Shown: piece after piece, positions 7,940 to 17,529 of the stretch
How the letters are laid out: every line of letters begins with the position of its first letter
Position numbering within the stretch: the first letter of the stretch is position 1
DNA from: Tistrella mobilis
Lineage (GTDB): Bacteria; Pseudomonadota; Alphaproteobacteria; Tistrellales; Tistrellaceae
Length of the DNA stretch: 64,000 bases
NCBI RefSeq assembly: GCF_041468085.1
Contig: NZ_CP121017.1
Coordinates: 2,855,676-2,919,675, forward strand
Reading direction: 5' to 3'
The notes under the pieces: model-generated
Databases searched by the model: none
What the model was told of the DNA's origin: nothing
Seen by the model: the letters and a program-made list of their open reading frames with translations, nothing else
Program-made: the position numbers and the translations under genes

Positions 7940-10147
7940 ATGACGGCCGAAACCAAGATCACCCCCGAGATCGTCGCCGAGCACGGGCTGACCCGCGACG
8001 AATACAAGCGGATCCGCCAGATCATGGGCCGCGAGCCCAACCTGGTCGAACTCGGCATCTTCTCTGCGATGTGGAGCGAGCATTGCTCGTACAAGTCGTC
8101 GAAGAAGTGGCTGAAGACGCTGCCGACCACCGCCCCCTGGGTGATCTGCGGCCCCGGCGAGAATGCCGGCGTCGTCGATATCGGTGACGGCCAGGCGATC
8201 ATCTTCAAGATGGAGAGCCACAACCACCCGTCCTATATCGAGCCCTATCAGGGTGCGGCGACGGGTGTGGGCGGCATTCTGCGCGACGTGTTCACCATGG
8301 GTGCCCGGCCGATCGCGATGATGAACGCGCTGCGCTTCGGCGATCCGTCGCATCCGAAGATGAAGCACCTGATTTCGGGCGTGGTGTCGGGCATCGGCGG
8401 CTACGGCAATTGCGTCGGCGTGCCGACGGTGGGTGGCGAGACCAATTTCCACCCGGCCTATAACGGCAACATCCTGGTCAACGCCATGTGCGTGGGCCTG
8501 GCCGATACCGACAAGATCTTCTATTCGGCCGCCGCCGGCATCGGCAACCCGGTGGTCTATGTCGGCTCCAAGACCGGCCGCGACGGCATCCACGGCGCCT
8601 CGATGGCCTCGGCGGAGTTCGGCGAGGATGCCGAGCAGAAGCGCCCGACCGTGCAGGTGGGCGACCCCTTCACCGAAAAGCTGCTGATCGAGGCCTGTCT
8701 GGAGCTGATGAAGTCGGACGCCATCGTCGCCATCCAGGATATGGGTGCGGCGGGCCTGACCTCGTCCTCCTTCGAAATGGCCGACAAGGGCGATGCCGGC
8801 ATCGAGTTGTGGCTCGACAAGGTGCCGACCCGTGAGGTCGGCATGACCCCCTACGAGCTGATGCTGTCGGAAAGCCAGGAGCGCATGCTCATGGTGCTGA
8901 AGCCCGGCCGTGAAGACGAGGCCCGGCGGGTCTTCGAGAAGTGGGAGCTGGACTTCGCCGTCATCGGCAAGGTGACCGATACCGGCCGCATGGTGCTGAA
9001 GTTCCACGATGCCGTGGCCGGCGATCTGCCGATCAAGCCGCTGGCCAATGGCAGCCCGGAATACGACCGCCCCTGGACCCCCACGCCGCAGCGCCGGCCG
9101 ATCGTGCTGCCCCGCGGCCGCGACGATCTGGATGCCGTGCTGCCGACGCTGGAAAAGCTGATGGGCTCGCCCGATCTCGCCTCGCGGCGCTGGATCTGGG
9201 AACAGTACGACCACATGGTGATGGGCGACACCGTCGGCCGCCCGGGCGGCGATGCCGCGGTGGTGCGCATCCACGGCACGCAGAAGGCGGTGGCGATCAC
9301 CACCGACGTCACGCCGCGCTACTGCTATGCGGACCCCTATCAGGGCGGCCGTCAGGCGATCGCCGAGACCTGGCGCAACCTGACCGCCACCGGTGCCAGG
9401 CCGCTTGCGATCACCGACTGCCTGAATTTCGGCAACCCTGAAAAGCCCGAGATCATGGGCCAGCTGGTCGGCTGCATTCAGGGCATGGCCGAGGCCTGCC
9501 GCGGGCTGAATTTCCCGGTCGTGTCGGGCAATGTCTCGCTCTACAACGAGACCCAGGGCACCGGCATCCTGCCGACCCCGGCGGTGGGCGGCATCGGCCT
9601 GATCGCCGACGTCTCGCGCAGGGCCGACATCGCCTTCAAGGGCCAGGAACACGCGATCATCGTGATCGGCGAGACCCGCGGCCATCTGGGCCAGTCGCTC
9701 TATCTGCGCGAGATTCTGGGCCGCGAGGACGGCGAGACCCCGCCGGTCGACCTGTCGGTGGAGCGCCGCAACGGCGATTTCGTCCGCACCCTGATTTCGG
9801 AAGGCCTGATCGACACCGTCCATGACGTGTCGGATGGCGGCCTGATGGTGGCGCTGGCCGAAATGGCGCTGGCCTCGGGCATCGGCGCGAAGATCGACCC
9901 GCCGGTCTTCCAGGCGCCGCTCGCCTGGGCCTTCGGTGAGGATCAGGGCCGCTACGTCATCGCGGCCCCGGCGCCGGCGGCCGATGCCGTCATTGCCCAG
10001 GCCTGGGTGACCGGTGTGCCCGCCGCCCAGATCGGCGTGACCGGCGGCACCGAATTGACTCTGACCGGTGCCGGCACGATATCCTTGGAGACGCTGCGCA
10101 GCGCCCATGAGGGATGGCTGCCGGGGTTGATGTCGACGCCGGCCTGA
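7940..10147 (+). CDS. purL: phosphoribosylformylglycinamidine synthase subunit PurL
   Basis: ATP-dependent synthetase subunit that converts FGAR to FGAM with ammonia from PurQ. The 735-residue length is that of the small PurL used with separate PurS and PurQ, not the 1,300-residue fused type. Family segments are visible: [13 protein letters not shown] near residue 50, [10 protein letters not shown] near 96 with the following [12 protein letters not shown], and a second AIR-synthase-like half beginning around 440 ([12 protein letters not shown]). The start at 7940 follows GACGGGAA. A purine-poor repeat block separates it from purQ. Confidence 0.97.
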   Translation: MTAETKITPEIVAEHGLTRDEYKRIRQIMGREPNLVELGIFSAMWSEHCSYKSSKKWLKTLPTTAPWVICGPGENAGVVDIGDGQAIIFKMESHNHPSYIEPYQGAATGVGGILRDVFTMGARPIAMMNALRFGDPSHPKMKHLISGVVSGIGGYGNCVGVPTVGGETNFHPAYNGNILVNAMCVGLADTDKIFYSAAAGIGNPVVYVGSKTGRDGIHGASMASAEFGEDAEQKRPTVQVGDPFTEKLLIEACLELMKSDAIVAIQDMGAAGLTSSSFEMADKGDAGIELWLDKVPTREVGMTPYELMLSESQERMLMVLKPGREDEARRVFEKWELDFAVIGKVTDTGRMVLKFHDAVAGDLPIKPLANGSPEYDRPWTPTPQRRPIVLPRGRDDLDAVLPTLEKLMGSPDLASRRWIWEQYDHMVMGDTVGRPGGDAAVVRIHGTQKAVAITTDVTPRYCYADPYQGGRQAIAETWRNLTATGARPLAITDCLNFGNPEKPEIMGQLVGCIQGMAEACRGLNFPVVSGNVSLYNETQGTGILPTPAVGGIGLIADVSRRADIAFKGQEHAIIVIGETRGHLGQSLYLREILGREDGETPPVDLSVERRNGDFVRTLISEGLIDTVHDVSDGGLMVALAEMALASGIGAKIDPPVFQAPLAWAFGEDQGRYVIAAPAPAADAVIAQAWVTGVPAAQIGVTGGTELTLTGAGTISLETLRSAHEGWLPGLMSTPA

Positions 10148-10226
10148 TCGCCGGCGGGACCGCGCTCCGGCGACCCCGGGGCGCGGTGCGGCGACACAAA
10201 GATCGCGTGTGACGGGAGAGACGCGG

Positions 10227-10463
10227 ATGCCGATGGACCAGAACGAGATCGAGCGCCTGATCAAGGACGCCCTGCCGGATGCCGACGTGCTGGTCGAAGA
10301 CCTCGCCGGCGACGGGGACCATTATGCGGCGCGGGTGGTCTCGTCGGCCTTCAAGGGCAAGACGCGCGTGCAGCAGCACCAGATGGTCTATCAGGCGCTG
10401 CAGGGCCGCATGGGCGGCGTGCTCCACGCCCTTGCCCTCCAGACCTCCGCCCCCGCCGACTGA
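10227..10463 (+). CDS. bolA: BolA family protein
   Basis: BolA-like partner of monothiol glutaredoxins in iron-sulfur cluster handling and iron sensing. The 78-residue product has the single BolA domain with GDGDHYAARVVSSAFKG and the VQQHQMVYQAL helix. ATG at 10227 is preceded by GGGAGAG; an upstream GTG is less likely. Its position just before a CGFS glutaredoxin supports a Grx-BolA pair, which is the common alphaproteobacterial arrangement after purL. Confidence 0.92.
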   Translation: MPMDQNEIERLIKDALPDADVLVEDLAGDGDHYAARVVSSAFKGKTRVQQHQMVYQALQGRMGGVLHALALQTSAPAD

Positions 10464-10530
10464 GGCGGGCCGCCGGCCGGGCCAGACGGCCGGCGTCCAG
10501 GAATGAATGCCTTCAAGGTCCGAGGATATC

Positions 10531-10884
10531 ATGACCGAGCAGTCGAATCCGGTTTTCGCCGAGATCCAGTCCCATATCGATGCCGAGCCCGTGGTGCTGT
10601 TCATGAAGGGCACCGCCGATCGGCCGATGTGCGGCTTCTCCGCCAAGGTCGTCCAGGTGCTGAACTATATGGGCGTGCCGTTCCGTGACGTGAACGTCCT
10701 TGCCGACGGCGCGATCCGCGAAGGCATCAAGCAGTATTCGAACTGGCCGACCATCCCGCAGCTCTATGTGAAGGGCGAGTTCGTGGGCGGCTGCGACATC
10801 GTCTCGGAAATGTTCGAGACCGGCGAACTCAGCGAATACCTGAACGGCCAGGGCATCGACGCCCGCCAGGTCGGCGCGCGCTGA
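10531..10884 (+). CDS. grxD: monothiol CGFS glutaredoxin (Grx4 family)
   Basis: Carries [2Fe-2S] clusters, often as a heterodimer with BolA. The 117-residue product has the diagnostic CGFS active site in RPMCGFSAKVV, the WPTIPQLYVKGEF glutathione-binding strand and GGCDIVSEMF. ATG 10531 follows CGAGGAT. It is downstream of bolA and ends before a bidirectional terminator. Confidence 0.96.
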   Translation: MTEQSNPVFAEIQSHIDAEPVVLFMKGTADRPMCGFSAKVVQVLNYMGVPFRDVNVLADGAIREGIKQYSNWPTIPQLYVKGEFVGGCDIVSEMFETGELSEYLNGQGIDARQVGAR

Positions 10885-10911
10885 TCCCGCACTGAAAACG
10901 CCTGACGACCG

Positions 10912-10950
10912 AACGGCCCGCCTTTCCGGAATGGAGAGGCGGGCCGTTTC
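10912..10950 (+). terminator. bidirectional hairpin between grxD and the iron-uptake operon
   Basis: Eleven-base perfect stem aacggcccgcc / ggcgggccgtt around a 16-base loop, ending in TTTC. It lies between the convergent grxD and DUF3325 genes. Confidence 0.7.
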
Positions 10951-10960
10951 GTGCCCGGCA

Positions 10961-11308
10961 TCAGACAAGACCGGAGATCAGAAGACAGAGCCCCACAAGG
11001 CCGACGAGCCAGCCGCCGGCAACCACCTGCCCCGCCCGCCCCGGGCGCCAGGCGAAGAGGCCGGCGGCCAGTGGCGCGGCAAGGCCGGCCACGCCCGCGA
11101 CCAGAACCAGACCGCGGCCCCAGCCGTCGGTGAAGACGGCAAAGCCGGCCGCAATCAGCGCCAGCGCCCAGCCTTCCAGGCGGCGCCGGACCGGTTGGCG
11201 GCGGATTACCGCACCGCGGCCATGGGCCTGTTCGTGATGGCGCGGCATGGCGAGGGCGAGCGCCGTGGCGGCGGAGATGCCGATGGCGAGGATCACCAGT
11301 GTGATCAT
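10961..11308 (-). CDS. DUF3325-like small membrane protein
   Basis: A 115-residue protein with three predicted membrane helices, beginning MITLVILAIGISAATALALAM and ending GLVGLCLLISGLV, with AMPRHHEQAHG after the first helix. I name it from context as well as sequence: small DUF3325 proteins close TonB receptor-DUF3649-PepSY iron operons. It overlaps the PepSY gene by four bases, so it is the last cistron. Biochemical role unknown. Confidence 0.72.
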   Translation of the reverse strand: MITLVILAIGISAATALALAMPRHHEQAHGRGAVIRRQPVRRRLEGWALALIAAGFAVFTDGWGRGLVLVAGVAGLAAPLAAGLFAWRPGRAGQVVAGGWLVGLVGLCLLISGLV

Positions 11309-12843
11309 GCCGCCCCTCCCCGCCGGCCGCGCGCCCTGAGGATCATCGCCAGCCGGCCGAGCATGAGCGCGGTGACGAGGCAGGCGAGTTGCATGCCCCA
11401 GAACACCCGATCGCCGGCGGCAAGGGCGCCGAGCGGATCACGGCCGGTTACCAGCACATCCGCCACCGGCACCGCCGCCCAGAGCAGCGCCGCGGCGGCA
11501 AGGGCGCGCATCCAGCCGACACCGTCGGAACGCCAGGCGCCGGCCAGAAGAAAGGCCAGCCAGACCAGGTAGAAGGCGGCCGGCTCCAGCTCCGCCCGTC
11601 CGCCGAGATCGGCCGGCAGCAGGCGGTTGGCCAGAAACTGGCCGGCGATCGCCGCCGGCAGGCCGACCAGACAGCCGATGTTGAGCGCATCGACCAGCCG
11701 ATGACCGCGCGCGCGGTCGCCCGCGCCGGTTTTCGGCCGGCGCTTGACCGACCAGAGCACCAGCCCGGTTGCGATCATCGCCGTGCCGGCAAGACCGCCC
11801 GCAAAAAACAGCCAGCGCAGCGGCAGCCCGGCGAAGCGCGCCAGATGCAGACCGTAAAGCGTGTGATGGACGGCGGCCACCGCTCCGCCTTGCCCGCGGC
11901 CATCCGCGATCAGACGGCCGGTGGTACCGTCGAAGACCAGCGCCTCCGGCAGGCGGGCAAGCTGGTCGGCGTCCTGGGGTGTCAGGGTCAGCCGCGCGGC
12001 CGTGGTGCCCGGCCGGTCGACCTCGATCCGCCCGACCAGGATATCGCGGCCATCGGCCGACCATGCGGCACTGGCCGCCGCCACCACCCGCCCCAGATCG
12101 GTGAGCGCTGCCGGCTGCACCGGTTGAGCGGGGGCCGCGACCATCGGAATGCCGTCGAGATCGGCCGCATAACCGGCGCGCGCCCCCGGATAGCCGGCAT
12201 CCACCGCCCAGGGCATATAGAGCAGCATCAGGGTGATCAGCCCGCTCCAGGTGATCATCAGATGGAAGGGCAGCGACATCACCCCCAGCAGGTTGTGACC
12301 GTCGAGCCAGGCCCGCTGGGCGGCCGCACGGGGGCGGAAGGTGAAAGCGTCCTTGAAGATCCGCTTATGGACGATCACCCCGGTCACGATCGCCACCCCC
12401 ATGATCATGGCGCAGATCCCGACCAGATAGCGGCCCGGGATCCGGCCCCAGTCGGACATGATCAGGGTGAAATGGACATAGAACAGGAAGTCGCCGCCGA
12501 CCGTCTCGGGGCCGGCCTCGGGCGCGCCGGTCACGGGATCGAGCCTCTGGGCGACATAGCCGTGCGGCCGGCCGGCGGCGACCTTCAGCACCGGTTCCCG
12601 CCCGTCGGAGACATCGATCAGCCAGCTGACCGCATCGGGCGCTTCGGCCTGAAGCCATGCCGCCGCCAGGCGCGCCTGGGTCGGCTGATCGGGCAGAGCG
12701 ATCGGCGCCAGCCGGTGCATCCAGGCCGAGATTTCGGGCCGAAAATAGCAGGCCGTACCGGTCAGGAAGATCGCGAACAGCAGCCAGCCGACCACCAGCC
12801 CGGCCCATGTATGAAGCCAGGACATCTTCTGACGGAAGCTCAT
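11305..12843 (-). CDS. PepSY-associated TM domain protein (PiuB-like, iron-uptake accessory)
   Basis: Inner-membrane protein of 512 residues, thought in related operons to help reduce or release iron from imported siderophore. It starts MSFRQKMSWLHTWAGLVVGWLLFAIFLTG, the typical PepSY_TM helix with conserved His-Trp; further helix pairs occur near residues 130-150, 185-210, 340-365 and 400-490, separated by large periplasmic loops. GHNLLGVMSLPFHLMITWSG is the central family helix. Four-base overlaps with both neighbours indicate one translationally coupled operon. Confidence 0.9.
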   Translation of the reverse strand: MSFRQKMSWLHTWAGLVVGWLLFAIFLTGTACYFRPEISAWMHRLAPIALPDQPTQARLAAAWLQAEAPDAVSWLIDVSDGREPVLKVAAGRPHGYVAQRLDPVTGAPEAGPETVGGDFLFYVHFTLIMSDWGRIPGRYLVGICAMIMGVAIVTGVIVHKRIFKDAFTFRPRAAAQRAWLDGHNLLGVMSLPFHLMITWSGLITLMLLYMPWAVDAGYPGARAGYAADLDGIPMVAAPAQPVQPAALTDLGRVVAAASAAWSADGRDILVGRIEVDRPGTTAARLTLTPQDADQLARLPEALVFDGTTGRLIADGRGQGGAVAAVHHTLYGLHLARFAGLPLRWLFFAGGLAGTAMIATGLVLWSVKRRPKTGAGDRARGHRLVDALNIGCLVGLPAAIAGQFLANRLLPADLGGRAELEPAAFYLVWLAFLLAGAWRSDGVGWMRALAAAALLWAAVPVADVLVTGRDPLGALAAGDRVFWGMQLACLVTALMLGRLAMILRARGRRGGAA

Positions 12844-13091
12844 CGCCAGCCCCCCGCCGCGGCGATCAGCCCGGCCAGCACCGCCACCTCGGCCAGGGCG
12901 CGGCGGGGGTCGTCGACGGCGAACACCCGGATCACCACCGCCACCCAGACCAGGAAACTGCCCATGCTGCCGGCCAGCACCGTCTCGATCACCGGCCCCG
13001 GCAGCAGCCGGACGGCAAGGGTGGCGGCCAGCGCCGCCACCAGATAGCCCCCCGGCCCCGCCGCCAGCAGGCGCAGCCCAAGGCCCTGCAT
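12840..13091 (-). CDS. DUF3649-like small membrane protein
   Basis: A protein of 83 residues with two or three hydrophobic helices (LLAAGPGGYLVAALAATLAV and GSFLVWVAVVIRVF). Position between a TonB receptor and a PepSY protein is where DUF3649 proteins occur. ATG at 13091 is used here; a GTG at 13100 that overlaps the receptor stop by four bases is an equally good start. It overlaps the PepSY gene by four bases. Confidence 0.72.
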   Translation of the reverse strand: MQGLGLRLLAAGPGGYLVAALAATLAVRLLPGPVIETVLAGSMGSFLVWVAVVIRVFAVDDPRRALAEVAVLAGLIAAAGGWR

Positions 13092-13096
13092 GGCGA

Positions 13097-15577
13097 TCAC
13101 CACTTGTACTTCAGGGTCCCCAGCACCGTGCGGCCCTGGCCCCAATAGCACTGCTTGTCGACCTCACAGCCCGAGACATAGGTCTCGTCGAACAGGTTGG
13201 AGGCATTGACCGCCAGCTCGACGCCGGTGAGCGCCGGCGACGCCCGGCCCAGATCGTAGCTGACCGCCGCGTCATACAGGGTGTAGGACGGCACCTTCAG
13301 GGTGTTGGTGTCATTGCCATAGGTGCTGCCGACATAACGCACGCCGGCCCCCAGCCCCAGCCCTTCAGCGAAGCCGGCCTGGAAGGTGTAGCGGGTCCAG
13401 AGCGCCGCGGTCACCTCGGGTACCATGGTCGGGCGGTGGTGAAGATCCAGCTCGGTGCTCTTGGTCACCTCGCTGTCGAGCCAGGTGAACCCGGCCTGAA
13501 CATCCCAGCCCGAGGCCAGGCTCGCCACCGCTTCGAGTTCAAGCCCCTTGTTGGTCACCTCGCCGATCTGCCACTGAAGATCGGTCGCCGGATCGGTCTT
13601 GGAGACATTGGTCTGGGTCAGATGAAAGACCGAGGCTGTGAACATGGCATTCCAGCCCTGGGGTTGAAACTTGACGCCAACCTCATACTGAGTGCCTCGG
13701 CTGGGGTCGAAAGCCTTGCCGTTGCCATCGGTACCGCTTTGCGGCTCAAAACTCTCCGAATAGCTGACATAGGGGGTGAGCCCCATGTCAAAGGCATAGC
13801 CAAATCCGACCCGGCTGGTGAAAGCGCTGTCATCCTGCGAGACTTCGCCCGGCGTCAGGCGGTTCTTCACCCGGCTGTCCGCCCGATCATAGCGACCGCC
13901 GAGATTGACGATCCAGCCACCCATCCGGATCTGGTCCTGCGCATACAGGCCCCACTGGTTGCGGCGCGTCTCAAGATTCTGATAGATCGCCGGCTCACCT
14001 GCAAAAGTGGCATTGCCACCCTGAGGCAGCGTGATCGAACTCACCCGGGCAAAGCGCCGGATCGTGTCGCTGTCATGGCGGCGGTATTCGACACCGGCGA
14101 GCAGGGTGTGGTCCAGCGGCCCAGTGCTGCCATCGATCTGGACCTGGTTGTCGACGACATAGACGTCCGACGATTCGCGGGCGGCAAAGGCGTTGCGATC
14201 CAGCGTCACGCCATCCGACTTCAGCTCTTTGATGTAGACGGTCGCGAAATCCAGCCGGTTGGCGATATAGCGGGCGTTCTGACGAAAGGTGACGGCATCG
14301 TCGAAGCGGTGCTCGAACCGGTAGCCCAGGGTGTAGAGATCCCGGTCCCAATGGCCGTAATCGGTGTCGCCGGCATAGAAGCTGCGCGGCAGCTTGCCAT
14401 AGGGCGCATCCTTCAGCGTGCCGACGATCGGCAGCATGTTGGAAAAGCCGCCGTCGATATCATCGCGCTGCCAGCTGCCGAGCAGGGTGAGCGTGGTGTC
14501 GTCCCCCGCCCGCCAGGTCAGCGAGGGGGCGATGGCGGTGCGTTCCTGATCGATGCCGTCGACCTGATTGTCGCTGTCCATCATCAGGCCGGCCACCCGG
14601 AAAGCCAGTCGGCCGTCCTCGACCAGCCGACCGCCGATATCGGCGCCGGCTTCATGGCGGCCGAAGCTGCCGCCGCGCAGCATCACCTCGTTCATCGCCT
14701 GGTCGGACGGGGTTTTGCTCACCCGGTTGACGATGCCGCCCGGGGTGTTCTGGCCGTAGAGCACCGAAGCCGGGCCCTTCAGCACCTCGATCCGCTCGAA
14801 CAGATAGGGGTCGAAGCCGCCGACCGCGAAATTGGCGCCGCCGACCTTGATCCCGTCCAGATATTCATTCGACGAGGCGCCATAGGTGCCGTCGCCACCG
14901 AAGCCGCGGACCTGGATATTGTCACCGCCGGGCATGACGCCGCCGGCACGCCCACCGACGCGGACACCGGCGGTATAGGCCAGCGCCTCGCCCTCGGTGG
15001 TGACGGCGCGGGCCGACATCTGGTCGCGGGTGACCACCGACACCGATTGCGGGGTTTCCAGCAGCGGCGTGTCGGTCTTGGTCGCGGTGGCGGTGCGGGT
15101 CGCGACATAGCCGGCCACGGGGCCGGTCGCCACCTCGGCCGTCCTGACCGCGCCCACCTGGAGCGGATCGAGCACGGTCGCCCCCTCGCCTGCCAGACGT
15201 TGCAGCACCACCACCCCGTCGGGCGTGATCGAGCCCGCGACCGGCGTGCCGGCCAGAAGCTGCGCCAGCCCGGCCGCCGGCGTCATCCGGCCCTGAAGAC
15301 CGCGGCTCTCCACACCCCGGGTGACGGCGGTATCCACCGACACCTGAAGCCCCGCCTGACGACCGAAGGCGCCGAGTGCGCCCGCCAGCGGCTGTGCCGG
15401 GATGTCGAAGCTGATCTCGGCTGCCGTGTCGGCCGCCTCGGCCCGGGTGATCGCCATGCCGGCCACCAGCCCCGCGCCCCCCATGGTCATGGTTCCCGGA
15501 AGCGTCGCGACCGATGCCGCGACCATGGCCGCAACCCTCTGCGGCACCCTCCGGCGGCGCTGCTGCCCCTGGCTCAT
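13097..15577 (-). CDS. TonB-dependent siderophore receptor with N-terminal signalling (STN) domain
   Basis: Outer-membrane importer of ferric siderophore. The 826-residue product has a signal peptide ending near AITRAEA, then an STN domain (ISFDIPAQPLAGALGAFGRQ to VVLQ, about residues 55-125), a plug with TPLLETPQSVSVVTRDQM and GPASVLYGQNTPGGIVN, and a beta-barrel ending in Trp. The C-terminal CYWGQGRTVLGTLKYKW resembles ferrichrome/hydroxamate-type receptors. ATG 15577 follows GGGGAG; the frame six codons longer is less likely. The STN domain and the adjacent FecR and sigma genes imply that substrate binding induces the operon. Confidence 0.94.
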   Translation of the reverse strand: MSQGQQRRRRVPQRVAAMVAASVATLPGTMTMGGAGLVAGMAITRAEAADTAAEISFDIPAQPLAGALGAFGRQAGLQVSVDTAVTRGVESRGLQGRMTPAAGLAQLLAGTPVAGSITPDGVVVLQRLAGEGATVLDPLQVGAVRTAEVATGPVAGYVATRTATATKTDTPLLETPQSVSVVTRDQMSARAVTTEGEALAYTAGVRVGGRAGGVMPGGDNIQVRGFGGDGTYGASSNEYLDGIKVGGANFAVGGFDPYLFERIEVLKGPASVLYGQNTPGGIVNRVSKTPSDQAMNEVMLRGGSFGRHEAGADIGGRLVEDGRLAFRVAGLMMDSDNQVDGIDQERTAIAPSLTWRAGDDTTLTLLGSWQRDDIDGGFSNMLPIVGTLKDAPYGKLPRSFYAGDTDYGHWDRDLYTLGYRFEHRFDDAVTFRQNARYIANRLDFATVYIKELKSDGVTLDRNAFAARESSDVYVVDNQVQIDGSTGPLDHTLLAGVEYRRHDSDTIRRFARVSSITLPQGGNATFAGEPAIYQNLETRRNQWGLYAQDQIRMGGWIVNLGGRYDRADSRVKNRLTPGEVSQDDSAFTSRVGFGYAFDMGLTPYVSYSESFEPQSGTDGNGKAFDPSRGTQYEVGVKFQPQGWNAMFTASVFHLTQTNVSKTDPATDLQWQIGEVTNKGLELEAVASLASGWDVQAGFTWLDSEVTKSTELDLHHRPTMVPEVTAALWTRYTFQAGFAEGLGLGAGVRYVGSTYGNDTNTLKVPSYTLYDAAVSYDLGRASPALTGVELAVNASNLFDETYVSGCEVDKQCYWGQGRTVLGTLKYKW

Positions 15578-15730
15578 ACCCGTCTCCCCTGTCATCTGCT
15601 CGGGCCATCATGCGAGTGCTTCGCATTTTCAGGACCAACAGACGCAGAGCCCGCCCGGATTTTCCGCACGCCCCGGCATTTTCTTGAGAAAAGACCGCAT
15701 CCTCTACCGAAAGAAGATACGGCTGTGCGC

Positions 15731-16696
15731 TCAGGCGCCGTCGAGGATGGTCAGCAGCGGCCCGATCCGACGGAGGCGCCCGCCATGGGCGCGCATCAGC
15801 GCCGAAAGCGCCGCCTGCGGATCGCGCAGGTCGTAGAGCCCCGTCACCTGCCGGTCGGCGAGGGCCTCATCTGCAACCAGGATCAGCCCGGGCGTATAGG
15901 CCCGCAGCCGCGCCACCACCTCTCCCACCGTCGCCCCATCGACGAACAGCCGCCCGTCCTGCCAGAGCGCCACGGCATCGGGTGCAATGCGGCCATGCTT
16001 CGGTGCAGATCCGTCGGCCGGAATCTCGACCGTCTCACCCGGGGTCAGCTGCACGGCCGGCCTGTCGGGGCCTTCCACCCGCACGGTGCCGCTGCGGACC
16101 GCGACCATCACCCGGTCGTCATCACGATCGACCTCGAACCCCGTGCCGGTAACGGTGACCTGCACCCGGCCCGCCTGAACCACGAAGGGCCGGCCGGAAT
16201 CGGCGACCACCTGGAAAAAGGCCTCGCCGCGCCGCAGAATCACCCGCCGGCGATTGCCGTCCAGCTGCATGTCGGCAGCGGAGAGCGGCGCCAGCTGCAT
16301 GCGGCTGCCATCGGCGAGCGTGACCTGCCGCACCTCCCCCACCCCGGTTGCGGCATCGGCCGTCATCCGCAGGGCAAGCCCCGGCAGCAGCACCACGGCC
16401 AGCCCCGCCGCGACCGCCAGACCGGCGAGGCCGGCCGCCCATCGCCCCCGGCGCGGCCGGCGGGTCGGGGCCGGATGCAGACGGGGCGGGGTCATGGCTG
16501 CAAGCCCCTCGGGCACGGCAAGCCAGCTGCGCCGTATCTCGGCGAAAGCGGCCATATGGGCCGGGTCGGCCGCACACCAGGCCGCGAAGGCCCGGCCGAG
16601 GGCGTGATCCTCTGGTGCCGCCTCCAGCCGGATCAGCCAGTCGGCCGCCTCGGCCAGCAGGGCGGCGGAGGGTCTGGAGGCAGGGTCCACGGTCAT
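15731..16696 (-). CDS. FecR-type anti-sigma/signal transducer
   Basis: Relays occupancy of the receptor STN domain across the inner membrane to the ECF sigma factor. The 321-residue protein has an N-terminal cytoplasmic DUF4880-like segment (AADWLIRLEAAPEDHALGRA, WCAADPAHMAAFAEI), one membrane helix near residues 85-110 (GLAGLAVAAGLAVVLLPG), then a periplasmic FecR domain (GEVRQVTLADGSRMQLAP, ILRRGEAFFQV, TGTGFEV) and a C-terminal STN-like region. It overlaps the sigma gene by four bases. Confidence 0.94.
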   Translation of the reverse strand: MTVDPASRPSAALLAEAADWLIRLEAAPEDHALGRAFAAWCAADPAHMAAFAEIRRSWLAVPEGLAAMTPPRLHPAPTRRPRRGRWAAGLAGLAVAAGLAVVLLPGLALRMTADAATGVGEVRQVTLADGSRMQLAPLSAADMQLDGNRRRVILRRGEAFFQVVADSGRPFVVQAGRVQVTVTGTGFEVDRDDDRVMVAVRSGTVRVEGPDRPAVQLTPGETVEIPADGSAPKHGRIAPDAVALWQDGRLFVDGATVGEVVARLRAYTPGLILVADEALADRQVTGLYDLRDPQAALSALMRAHGGRLRRIGPLLTILDGA

Positions 16697-17217
16697 GCCC
16701 CGTCCTCGTCGCGCAGCGCCAGGGTCAGCCGCACCACCGCCCCCTGCACCAGCCGGTGGGCCGTGGTGACCGACACACCCAGATGATCGGCAATGTGCTG
16801 GAGGCTGCGCCCCTCCACCCGATGCATCGTCAGCGCCACCCGTTCCCGATCGGGCAGGCTGGCAAGGGCCGCGGCCATCCGCCGGGTCTGGTCGCGATCG
16901 AGCAGCCCCTGATCGGGGGCCGGCAATGCGGCCGGCGCCAGCCAGTCGGGCCGATGATGCAGGCGGTTGTGATCCTCGGTCCGCCGCCTGCGGGTGACAT
17001 CCAGCGCAAGATTGCGGACGATGCGGTAAAGATAGCCCACCGGCTGCGCCACCCGCCCGGCCGCGGCACCATCCGCGGCGCCCGGGGCGAAGCGGATATA
17101 CGCCTCCTGCACGACATCCTCGGCGCGCATGCGATCGCCCACGATCGGCGTCGCGTAATCCACGAGCGTCGCGCGGTGATCGAGAAACAGTTTGAGCCTG
17201 GGATCGTCGTCGCGCAC
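16693..17217 (-). CDS. FecI-type ECF RNA polymerase sigma factor
   Basis: Directs transcription of the receptor gene when freed by FecR. The 174-residue product has region 2 (HRATLVDYATPIVGDRMRAEDVVQEAY, then PVGYLYRIVRNLALDVTRRR) and region 4 (ALASLPDRERVALTMHRVEGRSLQHIADHLGVSVTTAHRLV). The start is GTG at 17217 with GAAGG seven bases upstream; no ATG gives this frame. First gene of a minus-strand unit sigma-FecR-receptor-DUF3649-PepSY-DUF3325. A Fur site would be expected upstream but was not evident. Confidence 0.94.
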   Translation of the reverse strand: MRDDDPRLKLFLDHRATLVDYATPIVGDRMRAEDVVQEAYIRFAPGAADGAAAGRVAQPVGYLYRIVRNLALDVTRRRRTEDHNRLHHRPDWLAPAALPAPDQGLLDRDQTRRMAAALASLPDRERVALTMHRVEGRSLQHIADHLGVSVTTAHRLVQGAVVRLTLALRDEDGA

Positions 17218-17262
17218 GGCGCCTTCATGCCTTTCGGGGCGGAAACCCGATGCGGCCGCATG

Positions 17263-17526
17263 CTAGTCGGATTGCGAACCGGTCGCAATAACACTCTCCC
17301 CGGCTGCGCTCCGCAGTGCCAGCACGGCAGCGGCGCGGGCGATACGCCCGGTCAGGCCGTCCCGCCGATCCGCGGGGACATAGCCCATCAGCGAGGTGGC
17401 GATGCCCAGATCGACCGCGGCGCCGAACTGGTCGTCGGCGATCTCCCCCCCGGACCAGAGTGCGGCGGCGCCACGGAACATGATCGCCAGCTGTTCGGGC
17501 AGGGCCGCGACCGCCAGCGGCCGCAT
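17263..17526 (-). pseudogene. possible C-terminal remnant of an unknown gene
   Basis: The minus-strand frame ending at 17263 codes for 87 residues that read like real protein (GAAVDLGIATSLMGYVPADRR, then ARAAAVLALRSAAGE). Upstream of about 17540 the same frame turns into the antisense of an amidohydrolase remnant, so the 5' part appears lost. ATG at 17526 could also make it a small intact gene. No family recognised. Confidence 0.35.
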
Positions 17527-17529
17527 GGG

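Noticed and set aside
7526-10264. Long minus-strand open frame of about 912 codons
   Set aside because: It is wholly antisense to purQ and purL, whose families are certain; its translation is rich in Arg, His and Gly as expected for a shadow frame in GC-rich DNA.
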